Counted from the stretch's first letter, positions 14,860 to 24,536 are shown. The stretch is DNA of 64,000 nt from Sharpea porci (GCF_009695655.1 NZ_VUNM01000003.1:1-64000); one strand, 5' to 3'. Program-made: numbers and translations. The notes: generated from the sequence alone by a model not told the origin.

Positions 14860-15288
14860 ATGATTAAAGAAATAGAATATACTCAAGAAGTTCATGATTT
14901 AGTTTTAGAAGTCTTTGAGGACTGTATAGCCAAGGATTATTCTCTTGAAGGACAGGCTTATTTTAGGGCTGTGATTGATGAATATGCATATGTGAATGAT
15001 CATCATGTCTTCTATGGTCTCTATGAAGAAAGTAAGATTGTCGGGGTTGTTGGATATCAGGATGATGTCATTACTTTCTTCTATGTGCTTAAAGACAAAC
15101 AGGGAAAAGGCTATGGCAGACAGTTAATCACATATGTCTTAAAGAAGATGAAAGGTGAATATGTTTATGTGGATGCATCACCGTATGCTTTGGCTATCTA
15201 TGAACATCTTGGCTTTAAGAAAATGGAAGAAATGAAGATTGTTGATGGGATTAAGACGATATCAATGGTCTATGGAGGTAAAAGATGA
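14860..15288 (+). CDS. GNAT family N-acetyltransferase
   Basis: A 142-residue single-domain acetyltransferase. The acetyl-CoA loop is KDKQGKGYGRQLI (about residues 80-92), followed by a C-terminal strand with SPYALAIYEHLGF, both typical of GNAT proteins. The substrate is unknown. No Shine-Dalgarno is visible and the -10 box is seven bases away. It overlaps the following Spx/ArsC-like gene (ATGA), so the two are co-translated. Confidence 0.85.
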   Translation: MIKEIEYTQEVHDLVLEVFEDCIAKDYSLEGQAYFRAVIDEYAYVNDHHVFYGLYEESKIVGVVGYQDDVITFFYVLKDKQGKGYGRQLITYVLKKMKGEYVYVDASPYALAIYEHLGFKKMEEMKIVDGIKTISMVYGGKR

Positions 15289-15638
15289 ATACGTTGATTT
15301 GTTTTGAAAGATGCAGTACATGCAAGAAAGCCGAAAAGTGGCTAATAGCCCATGATATTGCTTATACAAAAAGACCTATAAAAGAAGAAAATCCAACAGT
15401 TGAAGAACTGAAGGACTTTAAAGAAAGAAGTGGCTTGCCACTCAAGCGTTTCTTCAACACATCAGGACAGCTTTATCGTTCACAGAATATCAAAGATAAG
15501 CTCAAAGATATGAGTGAAGAAGAGCAGTATGCGCTCTTGGCAAGTGATGGGATGATGGTCAAAAGACCTATTTTCGTGACTGATCAAGGTGTCCTGGTTG
15601 GTTTTAAGGAAGCAGAATGGGAAGAAATGTTAGGATAG
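15285..15638 (+). CDS. ArsC/Spx family thioredoxin-fold protein
   Basis: A 117-residue protein with the family CXXC pair in FERCSTCKKAEKWL (near residue 11), the RPIKEENPTVEEL segment and the RPIFV loop that contacts the active site. The family includes glutaredoxin-type arsenate reductases and the RNA-polymerase-binding stress regulator Spx. No arsenic genes are nearby, so a Spx/YffB-like role is as likely as arsenate reduction. It overlaps the GNAT gene by four bases. Confidence 0.85.
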   Translation: MNTLICFERCSTCKKAEKWLIAHDIAYTKRPIKEENPTVEELKDFKERSGLPLKRFFNTSGQLYRSQNIKDKLKDMSEEEQYALLASDGMMVKRPIFVTDQGVLVGFKEAEWEEMLG

Positions 15639-15669
15639 TTTTCAAATATTGAAATTAACTTTGAAAACT
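15637..15669 (+). promoter_or_regulatory. Inverted repeat operator overlapping the third GH1 promoter
   Basis: AGTTTTCAAA (15637-15646) and TTTGAAAACT (15660-15669) are perfect 10-bp arms; the right arm contains a TTGAAA -35-like hexamer, with TACAAT downstream. Confidence 0.5.
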
Positions 15670-15702
15670 CCTGTAATGCCTTACAATGTGTGTAGATATT
15701 GA

Positions 15703-17187
<1,485 letters not shown>

Positions 17188-17192
17188 TGTTG

Positions 17193-17217
17193 AGCAGGAT
17201 GTAAATCCTGCTTTTTT
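17193..17217 (+). terminator. Terminator after third GH1 gene
   Basis: Stem AGCAGGAT / ATCCTGCT with a GTAA loop and six Ts. A second small hairpin (17229-17245, CACCTTG / CAAGGTG) preceded by seven As follows. Confidence 0.9.
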
Positions 17218-17385
17218 GCGTAAAAAAACACCTTGCTTCAAGGTGCTTTAAGAATTGTGGGTTATAAATTTGTGGCGAAAAAACCACATGCTTGCGTGTG
17301 GGATGAAAGCCGCTTTTCTTTGACTTGCTAAACACATAGAACAGGTATATAATCTATGTATAATATAAACACAGAAAGGAAGTAT

Positions 17386-17751
17386 ATGTTTACTTTAAAA
17401 TGTGAATATTGTGGTTTTGAGCAAGTAATCAAAAAGCGAATAGATAAATATACATACTACGAATTAACACATTGCAAGCATTTGTGGTGTCCTTGCAATA
17501 AATGCAAAAAGGAACATCCAAGACCAAGGCAATTAGAAAAAGGAATGGTTAAACATGGCTGGGTGCTGGGAGAATGGGACTGCTTACTTACTGAAGAAGA
17601 TGCTGCATACGTTCAACCTCGTCAGAATTATGGAATTTGGAGCAAAATAGTAAATCCAACCATTGAAGATTGCAAAGCAATTATAAGAGCAAGAGAATTA
17701 AGAGATATAGGATTAAGGATATTACAGGAGGATTCTAATGGCAAGACCTAA
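17386..17751 (+). CDS. Cys-rich, probable zinc-binding accessory protein of the IS element
   Basis: A 121-residue protein I cannot assign to a family. It has a CEYCGF pair near the N-terminus and a second cluster, C-x4-C-x-C-x2-C (CKHLWCPCNKC, about residues 30-40), which together could bind one or two zinc ions. The rest is basic, then rich in charged residues with a helical C-terminus. The start at 17386 follows AGAAAGGA. It overlaps the next gene and lies between the element's own promoter and tnpA, so it is carried by the element. A DNA- or RNA-binding helper role is only inference. Confidence 0.65.
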   Translation: MFTLKCEYCGFEQVIKKRIDKYTYYELTHCKHLWCPCNKCKKEHPRPRQLEKGMVKHGWVLGEWDCLLTEEDAAYVQPRQNYGIWSKIVNPTIEDCKAIIRARELRDIGLRILQEDSNGKT

Positions 17752-17935
17752 GAGCGATAATGTACAAATCAATATTTCCATTCCTTCCGAATGGAAAACA
17801 GAGCTTGAAAACCTTGCGCGTATCTATTCTGTTGAGGAAGGTGAAACTATCACATTCCTTGACTTGATGCGTAGAGGTATTCAGGAAAAATATCAGTTAG
17901 GAGAAAAAGGCAATGAGCGAAGAACAATATCATAG
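17738..17935 (+). CDS. Small ribbon-helix-helix-like protein of the IS element
   Basis: A 65-residue protein beginning MARPKSDNVQINISIPSEW. The alternating strand, then helix-turn-helix pattern (INISIPSEWKTELENLARIY) looks like an Arc/CopG-type DNA-binding fold, without a detectable close family. TACAGGAGG precedes the ATG. It overlaps the gene before it by 14 bases and tnpA by 23 bases, so expression is coupled. It may regulate the element's promoter; this is inference. Confidence 0.6.
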   Translation: MARPKSDNVQINISIPSEWKTELENLARIYSVEEGETITFLDLMRRGIQEKYQLGEKGNERRTIS

Positions 17936-18326
17936 CGCTTCGCATTGCAAGTATCTGATACAGTATCATATTATCTGGTGCCCGAAATTCAGGTTTTCAG
18001 TATTAAAGGGTAATGTAGAAGATACACTTAAACAGATACTACATAAAATCTGCGATGATTATAGCTATCATATTAAGTCACTTGAAGTAATGCCCGACCA
18101 TATACATATTTTTATAGATGTCCCACAGACTGTCGCTCCGTGCGATGTCGTAAGAACCCTTAAAAGCATCAGCGCTATTGAATTATTTAAGACATTTCCG
18201 CAATTAAAACAGTTCTATGCAAGATGCGGCGTTTTATGGTCAAGAGGATATTTTGTATCGACAGTAGGTCACATAAGCGAAGCTACGGTAATTAAGTACA
18301 TTGAGGAACAGAAAGATCATGATTGA
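17913..18326 (+). CDS. tnpA: IS200/IS605 family Y1 transposase TnpA
   Basis: A 137-residue HUH transposase that excises and inserts single-stranded element DNA. The HUH motif is intact (DHIHIF, near residue 64) and the catalytic tyrosine is in VIKYIEEQ near the C-terminus. Length and the YHIIWCPKFRF start are typical. It overlaps both neighbours, consistent with a single polycistronic transcript. It appears functional. Confidence 0.92.
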   Translation: MSEEQYHSASHCKYLIQYHIIWCPKFRFSVLKGNVEDTLKQILHKICDDYSYHIKSLEVMPDHIHIFIDVPQTVAPCDVVRTLKSISAIELFKTFPQLKQFYARCGVLWSRGYFVSTVGHISEATVIKYIEEQKDHD

Positions 18327-19929
18327 TGAAGAGTACAATAAGATTCTGAAACAATATCATAAACTATCTGGCAGGCATATTTTAGTTGCTGAGACCGATA
18401 TGCCTTATTCCGATGTGCTAAAAGTCGTGGCTCTTTCTGATAAAATTCGTAAAGCAGGCAATGAACTTGTAGGTATTATGAGAAAGAATTATGACCAGCT
18501 TCTGCGTACAAAAAGATATCGCAAACTGCTATCTTTATATGGTAATACAGAAGGCAAGGATAAACGTAAGATGCTTGCCAATCAACTCAATGAGATGCAG
18601 AAATCTTATGATGTAACATGGGATTATTGCAGAAAGTCCATGATTCCGATAGGCAAGAAATATGGAATAGATGCTGTATTTGCCTTGACTAAAGCCGAAG
18701 ATGTATGGCGCGGTATCGAAAAATGTTTATACGATAATGGCAAAATTATTCATTTTTCAAAATATGGAGAACTGCCTTGTATCAGAGCAAAACAGATAAA
18801 TCGTGGCATTCCAATGTCTGTTAAAAATGGCAAACTGCAATTCAAGCTTGGTAAGACCGTCTTTGGGATACAGATAAATGACAGATTCCAACAGGATGAA
18901 GTAAATTCGGTTCTATCATATCTTGCTGAACCTGAGATTACGGATAACAAGGCGGTCAACACTCTCATAGAAGATGCTTGCTGCATAGATACATACAGAC
19001 CTTGCTACGTTACGCTTGTTCCAAAAATGATAAGAGGTAAATACAGAGTGTATCTCCATCTTACTATCGAGGGCAGAGCAAAGCCCAAATATGATAAGCA
19101 TGGCAATCCTCGTCACGAGTATGGCAAAGGGATGATAGGTGCCGATATTGGAACACAGACGGTTGCTTACACATCTGATACGGAAGTCGGTCTGAAGAAT
19201 CTATCAGAGCGTGGTAATAGTATTCGGACTTCCGAAAGAAAAGAGCGACTGCTCTATCGTGCTATGGACAGGTCGAGACGAGCAGCTAATCCTCAAAATT
19301 ATAATGATGATGGCACTGTTAAGAAAGGTCGCAAGACTTGGAAGCATTCAAACCATTACAAGAAGTTAAAAGCAAAACATTCTGAATTATGCCGTATCAA
19401 TGCTGTAAACAGGCAACTTGCAATCAATGAAGACGCTAATCACCTGCGAAGTCTTGGAGATACATTCGTCACAGAGCCTAAAAATGCAAGCAAACTCATG
19501 AAACGAGCTAAAGAAACCGCTAAAAACGATAAAGGCAAGTTCAACAAGAAAAAGCGGTTTGGCAAATCCATAAAGAACCGATGTCCATCTGGATTCCAAA
19601 CAACGGTGGAAAAGAAATTCAAAGTAACAGGCGGCACATATATAGAAGTACCAAACAATTATAGAGCCTCACAGTACGACCATACGGTTGATGACTATAT
19701 CAAAAAGAAACTATCTGACCGATTGTATAAGCTACAGGATGGTACTGAGGTACAAAGGGATTGGTATTCATCATTCCTGCTCTATTGTTACAATTATAAG
19801 ACGCAAGATATAGATAAAAATAAATGCATTACAGAATTTGATGATTGCTACAAGAAAGAAAAAGCTCTAATCACATGGATTAAGGCTCATAAAATTAAAG
19901 TATTAAACAGCGGGATTAAAATAGCTTAA
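18319..19929 (+). CDS. tnpB: Large divergent TnpB-like RuvC nuclease lacking the zinc ribbon
   Basis: A 536-residue protein of the TnpB (IS605 OrfB) family, larger than the usual 350-420. The RuvC triad appears intact: D276 in IGADIGTQ, E386 in FVTEPKNAS, D481 in VQRDWYSS. The segment that normally holds the four zinc-binding cysteines (between E386 and D481) keeps the S-Q before it (ASQYDH) but has no CXXC pairs. The N-terminal 270 residues (WED/REC-equivalent) are long. The start at 18319 overlaps tnpA by 8 bases. TnpB proteins are RNA-guided DNA nucleases using an RNA from the element's right end; activity of this variant is unproven. Confidence 0.8.
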   Translation: MIDEEYNKILKQYHKLSGRHILVAETDMPYSDVLKVVALSDKIRKAGNELVGIMRKNYDQLLRTKRYRKLLSLYGNTEGKDKRKMLANQLNEMQKSYDVTWDYCRKSMIPIGKKYGIDAVFALTKAEDVWRGIEKCLYDNGKIIHFSKYGELPCIRAKQINRGIPMSVKNGKLQFKLGKTVFGIQINDRFQQDEVNSVLSYLAEPEITDNKAVNTLIEDACCIDTYRPCYVTLVPKMIRGKYRVYLHLTIEGRAKPKYDKHGNPRHEYGKGMIGADIGTQTVAYTSDTEVGLKNLSERGNSIRTSERKERLLYRAMDRSRRAANPQNYNDDGTVKKGRKTWKHSNHYKKLKAKHSELCRINAVNRQLAINEDANHLRSLGDTFVTEPKNASKLMKRAKETAKNDKGKFNKKKRFGKSIKNRCPSGFQTTVEKKFKVTGGTYIEVPNNYRASQYDHTVDDYIKKKLSDRLYKLQDGTEVQRDWYSSFLLYCYNYKTQDIDKNKCITEFDDCYKKEKALITWIKAHKIKVLNSGIKIA

Positions 19930-20123
19930 TAACTTAATAATAAGGGAGATTGACTGTACTTCCTTGCTGAAAAGCAGAAATTTACCGCTAATGTGGTCGT
20001 TGGGCTGCTTGGTAATGAAAGTTCTGATTCAAATAGATTTACACTTGTAACTCCAAAGTCTGAGAATGATGTACGATTACAAGCTACACTTGGCAATCAG
20101 AACCCCACGGGCTTGCCCGTGGG
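19930..20123 (+). ncRNA. Putative omegaRNA/right-end region of the IS element
   Basis: A non-coding stretch between the tnpB stop and the right-end hairpin (20104-20123). In IS605 elements this part, with the 3' end of tnpB, gives the guide scaffold; the guide would be the flanking DNA just beyond about 20128. Boundaries are inferred from family knowledge. Confidence 0.5.
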
Positions 20124-20948
20124 AGCAGTCAGGATTGTATTCTTATTATGATGATTTTTAGCATAATGCTTAGAGTAAATCATCGCATAAAGTGTATTGA
20201 GGATGTAGTCAAAAGCTATTTGTGAGTAGAAGGTTCCAATGGAATCAGAGCTTCTTTCTAAATCTTCAATAAGAATGTACTCATCTGCATAGTCCATAAG
20301 CTTTGAATTACGATGGGCAGTGATGGCAAGAATCTTTGTATTTTTCTTTTTAAGAATCGACAAATATTCTTTAAACCCCTCACCTGAATAACTAATAAAC
20401 AGAGCACAGTCATCTTTTGAAGCATATTTTGCGTAAGGCAATGGGTCGGATAAATAATTCACATCAAGCATATGTTTACCAAGCTTAATCATCTTATTCG
20501 CAAAGCTCTGTCCCCTTATTTCCGAGTCGCCAATTGAATAGAAGTAGATCAGATGCGCCTCATCAAGCAAGGCTGTCATGCGCTCAAGGGCGTGTCTGTC
20601 CAGCTCCTGATAACAATGATCGATGGTTGCTTGAGTAAGATTGGCCATCTTGTGGGCAATTGTTTGTGCCGACTCAGTGGAATCAATGGGATAGTTGAAA
20701 TCAACATAGCTTTGTTGATGGCGGGCTTTTTCAAGCTCCTGGACAAAAGTTAAACGAAAGTCTTTGTAGCCATCAATACCAATACGCTTACAAAAACGTA
20801 TGATTGAGGCATTGGATGAATAGGTTGCCTTGGCAAGATCATTGATGGATAATGTCGCAATCTCCTCTTGATGTTCTAGAATGTAATTGGCAATCTCCTG
20901 TTCACTGTTTGAGAAAGAGGTTGTCTTGATCTTATGTAATATACTCAT
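20097..20948 (-). CDS. RpiR family sugar-responsive regulator with IS-derived C-terminus
   Basis: A 283-residue regulator with an N-terminal HTH_6 domain (residues 1-77, including ATYSSNASIIRFCKRIG) and a SIS sugar-phosphate-binding domain (about 105-245, with YFYSIGDSEIRG and ALFISYSGEG). The start at 20948 follows AGGTGAT; a longer frame begins at 20993 without one. The last ten residues (TAPTGKPVGF) and the stop are encoded by the right end of the IS element, so the native C-terminus was replaced. It is divergent from the UPF0303/dehydrogenase operon, which it probably controls. Confidence 0.88.
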   Translation of the reverse strand: MSILHKIKTTSFSNSEQEIANYILEHQEEIATLSINDLAKATYSSNASIIRFCKRIGIDGYKDFRLTFVQELEKARHQQSYVDFNYPIDSTESAQTIAHKMANLTQATIDHCYQELDRHALERMTALLDEAHLIYFYSIGDSEIRGQSFANKMIKLGKHMLDVNYLSDPLPYAKYASKDDCALFISYSGEGFKEYLSILKKKNTKILAITAHRNSKLMDYADEYILIEDLERSSDSIGTFYSQIAFDYILNTLYAMIYSKHYAKNHHNKNTILTAPTGKPVGF

Positions 20949-20982
20949 ATTATCACCTAATTTATTAAACCATTTTTTGAAA

Positions 20983-21034
20983 GAAAAGTACAAATATTCA
21001 AACTTTAAAGTCGTGAATATTGTACTTTCTTTTC
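20983..21034. promoter_or_regulatory. Palindromic operator between rpiR and the dehydrogenase operon
   Basis: Imperfect inverted repeat: GAAAAGTACAAATATTCA (20983-21000) against TGAATATTGTACTTTCTTTTC (21014-21034). Its size and place between divergent genes fit an RpiR dimer/tetramer site. Confidence 0.6.
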
Positions 21035-21097
21035 AGAATCACCGATTTTGTAGAAGGGTATTTTTTTCTATGTTAGGGTGTTAGCGAGGTGAGAGAG

Positions 21098-21493
21098 ATG
21101 TATAAGAATTTCGCAAAATTTACGAATGAAGATGCCTGGCATTTTGGTGAAGAAGTTCTAAATATTGTCAAACAAAGACAACTCAAACCTGTAAGAATCA
21201 GAGTGGTCAAAGATGGCGATATTATTTTCCAGTATATGATGGAGGGCAAGAAGGGTGACGAATGGTTGAACAAGAAACAAAGAACAGTTGAACATACACA
21301 TCAGTCATCACTCTATGTTTATAACCACCAACAGTACTATCCAGAGCTTCTACAAGAAGACTATGCAATCTGTGGTGGGGGATATCCTTTATTGATTGAA
21401 AATGTGTATCGAGGCTGCTTGATTGTTTCAGGTCTTGATCATCAAGATGATCATAAGTTGATTTTAGAGGCGTTAGGAGGAATGGATAAATGA
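21098..21493 (+). CDS. UPF0303 / heme-degrading-domain (DUF336-like) protein
   Basis: A 131-residue protein matching the UPF0303 family, with an N-terminal helix (NFAKFTNEDAWHFGE), a central KGDEWLNKKQRTVEHTHQSS segment and the C-terminal CGGGYPLLI ... GCLIVSGLDHQDDH motif. Members share a fold with GlcG/HbpS proteins; cellular function is not established. The ATG at 21098 follows GAGGTGAG. It is the first gene of a four-gene operon and overlaps the next (ATGA). Confidence 0.8.
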   Translation: MYKNFAKFTNEDAWHFGEEVLNIVKQRQLKPVRIRVVKDGDIIFQYMMEGKKGDEWLNKKQRTVEHTHQSSLYVYNHQQYYPELLQEDYAICGGGYPLLIENVYRGCLIVSGLDHQDDHKLILEALGGMDK

Positions 21494-22470
21494 AACTCGG
21501 TATTTTAGGAACAGGTATGATTGTTAAAGACTTATTATCAACTATCCATGAACTTGCTTTTGATAAAGTTGTCTTGTTGGCAACAGAACAAACACAAAAA
21601 GAAGCGCAGGAGATGGTTGAAAGTTATGGCTTAGATGATGTTTATGTTAATTGTGATGAACTCTTAAAGAGTGATGTGGATACGATTTATGTGGCTTTAC
21701 CTAATCATCTACACTATGCCTTTGCGAAGAAAGCACTTGAAGCAGACAAGAATGTCATTGTTGAAAAGCCCTTTACTTCCAACAGTAAAGAAGCACAAGA
21801 ACTTGTGGATCTTGCTAAAAACAAGCAATGCTTTCTCTTTGAAGCGATGACTGTGCATTATATGCCAGCCATGCTACAGCTTAAGAAAGATGTTATGCAG
21901 CTTGGCAAAATGAAAATCATCTCATTGAACTATTCTCAATATTCTTCACGCTATGACGCATTCAAGCAGGGGCAAATACTCCCAGCATTTGATTATCATA
22001 AATCTGGTGGTGCGCTCTATGATCTTAATGTCTATAATATTCATTTTGTCCTAGATTTATTTGGCCAGCCAAAAGAAGTCAACTATTATCCTAATATTGA
22101 AAGAGGCATTGATACATCCGGTGTATTAATCCTCGATTATGATAACTTCAAAGCCGTCCTTATAGGGGCAAAAGATTGTCGTGCACCACTCATGAACACC
22201 CTTCAGGCTAACCAGGGACATGTTGTTATCACAACACCCGTCAGTAGATTGAGGGATTATCAGGTTTCCCAAAATCAACATGAAGAACATAAAACATTTA
22301 CTTCGCAAACACATGCAATGTACTATGAATTTAAGGAAATGAAGAGAATGATTGAAGATAACGATCATGTAAAAGCAGACGCAATGTTGAAGCTTTCATT
22401 AATGGCAAGTCAAGTTATGACAGAGGCAAGAAGAAAGGCAGGTATTGTATTTGATGCAGACAAGGATTAA
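21490..22470 (+). CDS. Gfo/Idh/MocA family oxidoreductase
   Basis: A 326-residue NAD(P)-dependent sugar or cyclitol dehydrogenase. The Rossmann start is LGILGTGMIVKDLL and the catalytic EKP motif is in VEKPFTSN (about residue 95). The C-terminal alpha/beta domain follows. It overlaps the genes on both sides, so it is co-expressed with UPF0303 and a second dehydrogenase. The substrate is unknown. Confidence 0.9.
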   Translation: MKLGILGTGMIVKDLLSTIHELAFDKVVLLATEQTQKEAQEMVESYGLDDVYVNCDELLKSDVDTIYVALPNHLHYAFAKKALEADKNVIVEKPFTSNSKEAQELVDLAKNKQCFLFEAMTVHYMPAMLQLKKDVMQLGKMKIISLNYSQYSSRYDAFKQGQILPAFDYHKSGGALYDLNVYNIHFVLDLFGQPKEVNYYPNIERGIDTSGVLILDYDNFKAVLIGAKDCRAPLMNTLQANQGHVVITTPVSRLRDYQVSQNQHEEHKTFTSQTHAMYYEFKEMKRMIEDNDHVKADAMLKLSLMASQVMTEARRKAGIVFDADKD

Positions 22471-23488
22471 TGTAGGATTCATTGGTGCAGGTAAATCAAC
22501 ACACCGTTATCAGGCACCATTTATTCTTAGACGTAATGACAAATTCACAATCAAGACAATCTGGGCAAGAAATCTTAATCATATCAAATGGGAAAGAATT
22601 CCCAATGTCAATTATACCGATGACTTAGAAAGCATGCTCAATGATGAGGAAATTGAACTCATCGTTGTTTCAACGCCAGTCATGCACTATGAATATGCCT
22701 TAATGGCACTAGAACATGGCAAGCATGTGCTTGTCGAAAAGCCTTTCGCAAACACAAGTGAAGAAGCTAAAGAGATCTTTGATCTTGCTAGTCAGAAGGG
22801 ATTGATGGCTATGTGCATCCAGAATCGACGTTTTGACTCAGACTTTCTAACGACACAAAAAGTCATTGAATCAGGTAAGCTAGGTGATATCTATGAAGTA
22901 GAGATGCATTATGATTATTATCGCAAGGATGTTGTTGATGCGACTGATCATTTCGATAGCTATCTTAGCTTCTTATATGGCCATGCCTGTCATACGCTTG
23001 ATCAGGCACTAAGCTATTTTGGCAAGCCCAATGATTATCATATGGAAGTTAAGCAGATTATGGGCAAAGGCAGAATGAATGATTATTTCGATATTGATTT
23101 CTATTATGACAATGCCCTCAAGGTGACAATTGCTTCATCCTATATGCGCATTAAGCCTCGTTCTCGATTTACCGTCTATGGTACAAAGGGAATGTTTGTG
23201 AAAGTCACAGAGGACTGTCAGGAAGCAGACCTGAAACGTTTTTATATGCCAACTCCTGAACATCCAGACTTTGGCATGGACCGTGAGGAACATTATGGCA
23301 CGATCACTTACTACAATGAACATCAGGAATATGTCGAAGAGAAGGTGCCAACAGTAACGGGTGACTATAGCCGTATGTATGATGCCATCTTTGAGACAAT
23401 AAGAAACCACAAGCCTCAGCTTGTTACCCCAGAACAGACATTACTACAATTGAAATTACTTGAAGAAGGCATTAAGCAGTGTAGCTAG
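22454..23488 (+). CDS. Gfo/Idh/MocA family oxidoreductase (second)
   Basis: A 344-residue dehydrogenase of the YhhX/IolX-like branch, with VGFIGAGKSTHRYQAPF at the dinucleotide-binding site and VEKPFANT as the EKP motif. It is distant from its upstream neighbour, so this is not a recent duplication. The ATG at 22454 is preferred to an in-frame TTG at 22445; it overlaps the previous gene by 17 bases. Two dehydrogenases plus an acetyltransferase suggest breakdown or modification of an unusual sugar. Confidence 0.9.
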   Translation: MQTRINVGFIGAGKSTHRYQAPFILRRNDKFTIKTIWARNLNHIKWERIPNVNYTDDLESMLNDEEIELIVVSTPVMHYEYALMALEHGKHVLVEKPFANTSEEAKEIFDLASQKGLMAMCIQNRRFDSDFLTTQKVIESGKLGDIYEVEMHYDYYRKDVVDATDHFDSYLSFLYGHACHTLDQALSYFGKPNDYHMEVKQIMGKGRMNDYFDIDFYYDNALKVTIASSYMRIKPRSRFTVYGTKGMFVKVTEDCQEADLKRFYMPTPEHPDFGMDREEHYGTITYYNEHQEYVEEKVPTVTGDYSRMYDAIFETIRNHKPQLVTPEQTLLQLKLLEEGIKQCS

Positions 23489-23511
23489 ATATAAGAGAGG
23501 AGAGATGAGAT

Positions 23512-24099
23512 ATGAAGAATATTGAAGATATGACTGAATGTGAGAAACTCGATGCGGGTCTACCTTATTCATTTTGGGATGAAGAGGTCAATTTGAGAAA
23601 AGAGAATGCAATGAAGAAAACGCAGGAATTGCATGCGATTGATCCTCAAGATTCACCAGCAATTGAAAATTGTCTAAGAGCGTTATTTGGATCTTGTGGG
23701 GATGCACCCTACACATGCCCGGGATTTCAATGTGATAATGGTAAGAATATCAAAGTTGGTCATAACTTCCTTGCTAATTACAATGTGACAATCTTAGATA
23801 TTGGTCCTGTTCAGATTGGCAATGATGTCATGATTGATCCAGGAACACTCATAACAACAGTCAACCATCCTCTTTCACCAAAAGGAAGAAGAAATCATTT
23901 GGGCATTATGAAGCCAGTCATCATCGGAAATGATGTATGGATTGGTGGGAATGCGACAATCCTTCCTGGTGTAACGATTGGAAATAATGTCGTTGTTGCA
24001 GCTGGTGCAGTTGTGACGAAAGATGTACCTGATAATTGTGTTGTGGGCGGTGTACCTGCTCGTATCATCAAGGAAATTGAAGACGATACAGAAGATTAA
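23512..24099 (+). CDS. Maltose/galactoside O-acetyltransferase-like hexapeptide-repeat protein
   Basis: A 195-residue left-handed beta-helix acetyltransferase of the LacA/Maa family. The N-terminal helical cap (DMTECEKLDAGLPY) is followed by hexapeptide repeats (GNDVWIGGNATILPGVTIG) and the conserved PARIIKEI end. It would transfer acetyl from acetyl-CoA to a sugar hydroxyl. AGAGGAG precedes the ATG; it is the last gene of the operon, 23 bases after the second dehydrogenase. Confidence 0.9.
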   Translation: MKNIEDMTECEKLDAGLPYSFWDEEVNLRKENAMKKTQELHAIDPQDSPAIENCLRALFGSCGDAPYTCPGFQCDNGKNIKVGHNFLANYNVTILDIGPVQIGNDVMIDPGTLITTVNHPLSPKGRRNHLGIMKPVIIGNDVWIGGNATILPGVTIGNNVVVAAGAVVTKDVPDNCVVGGVPARIIKEIEDDTED

Positions 24100-24536
24100 A
24101 ACGATAACTTTTCATAAGAGCCATGATTTGCAGGGGGGGTGTCAATAAACTGCAAATCTTATATTCATTGTCATACTTACCTCCCTTGTATGACAAGTTT
24201 CAAATTCAAACAAATTCATCAAAACATATAAATATTTCATCATATATTATTCTCTTTTATCATGTTATTGAACTTGGCATGGGGTTCTTTATAAGTAAGA
24301 ATATTTTCGACATACTATTTAAGATTATGTAAGATTTATATGAAATGGACATAGACAATTCTTGGCACCACCATGTATATCATGGTTCTATTAATTAAAT
24401 TAATATAAAACAAAGCGGGCATTCTGAAACCAGAATGCCCTTTAGTGGATAATGTTTAAAAGCTACATATGTAGTTGTTTTTTATTGTAGGGGGAAGAAA
24501 GAATTCCTATAATGAAAGACAAAGGAGGTATTGTGA
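24100..24536 (+). other. Intergenic region with two hairpins
   Basis: A hairpin GATTTGCAG / CTGCAAATC (24125-24133, 24150-24158) encloses seven Gs and follows the operon, possibly its 3' end. A second, strong hairpin GGGCATTCTG / CAGAATGCCC (24417-24426, 24431-24440) ends with TTTAG. The 69-codon frame between them has no ribosome site and no recognisable product. A TATAAT (24509-24514) and AAAGGAGG lead into the next gene. Confidence 0.6.

Larger units (their letters stand above)
17284..20123 (+). mobile_element. IS200/IS605-type element with four overlapping genes
   Basis: The left-end hairpin CCACATG-CTTG-CGTGTGG (17284-17301) and right-end hairpin CCCACGGG-CTTG-CCCGTGGG (20104-20123) share the loop CTTG, as subterminal hairpins of IS605 elements do; true ends lie some bases outside. 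A promoter (TTGCTA at 17325-17330, 17 bp, TATAAT at 17348-17353) is inside the left end. Four genes overlap end to start: a Cys-rich protein, a small ribbon-helix-helix-like protein, TnpA and an unusual TnpB. The right end has overwritten the 3' end of the convergent rpiR gene. Confidence 0.9.

Noticed and set aside
24123-24332. 69-codon frame on the plus strand
   Set aside because: Starts inside a hairpin, no ribosome site, hydrophobic random-looking composition.
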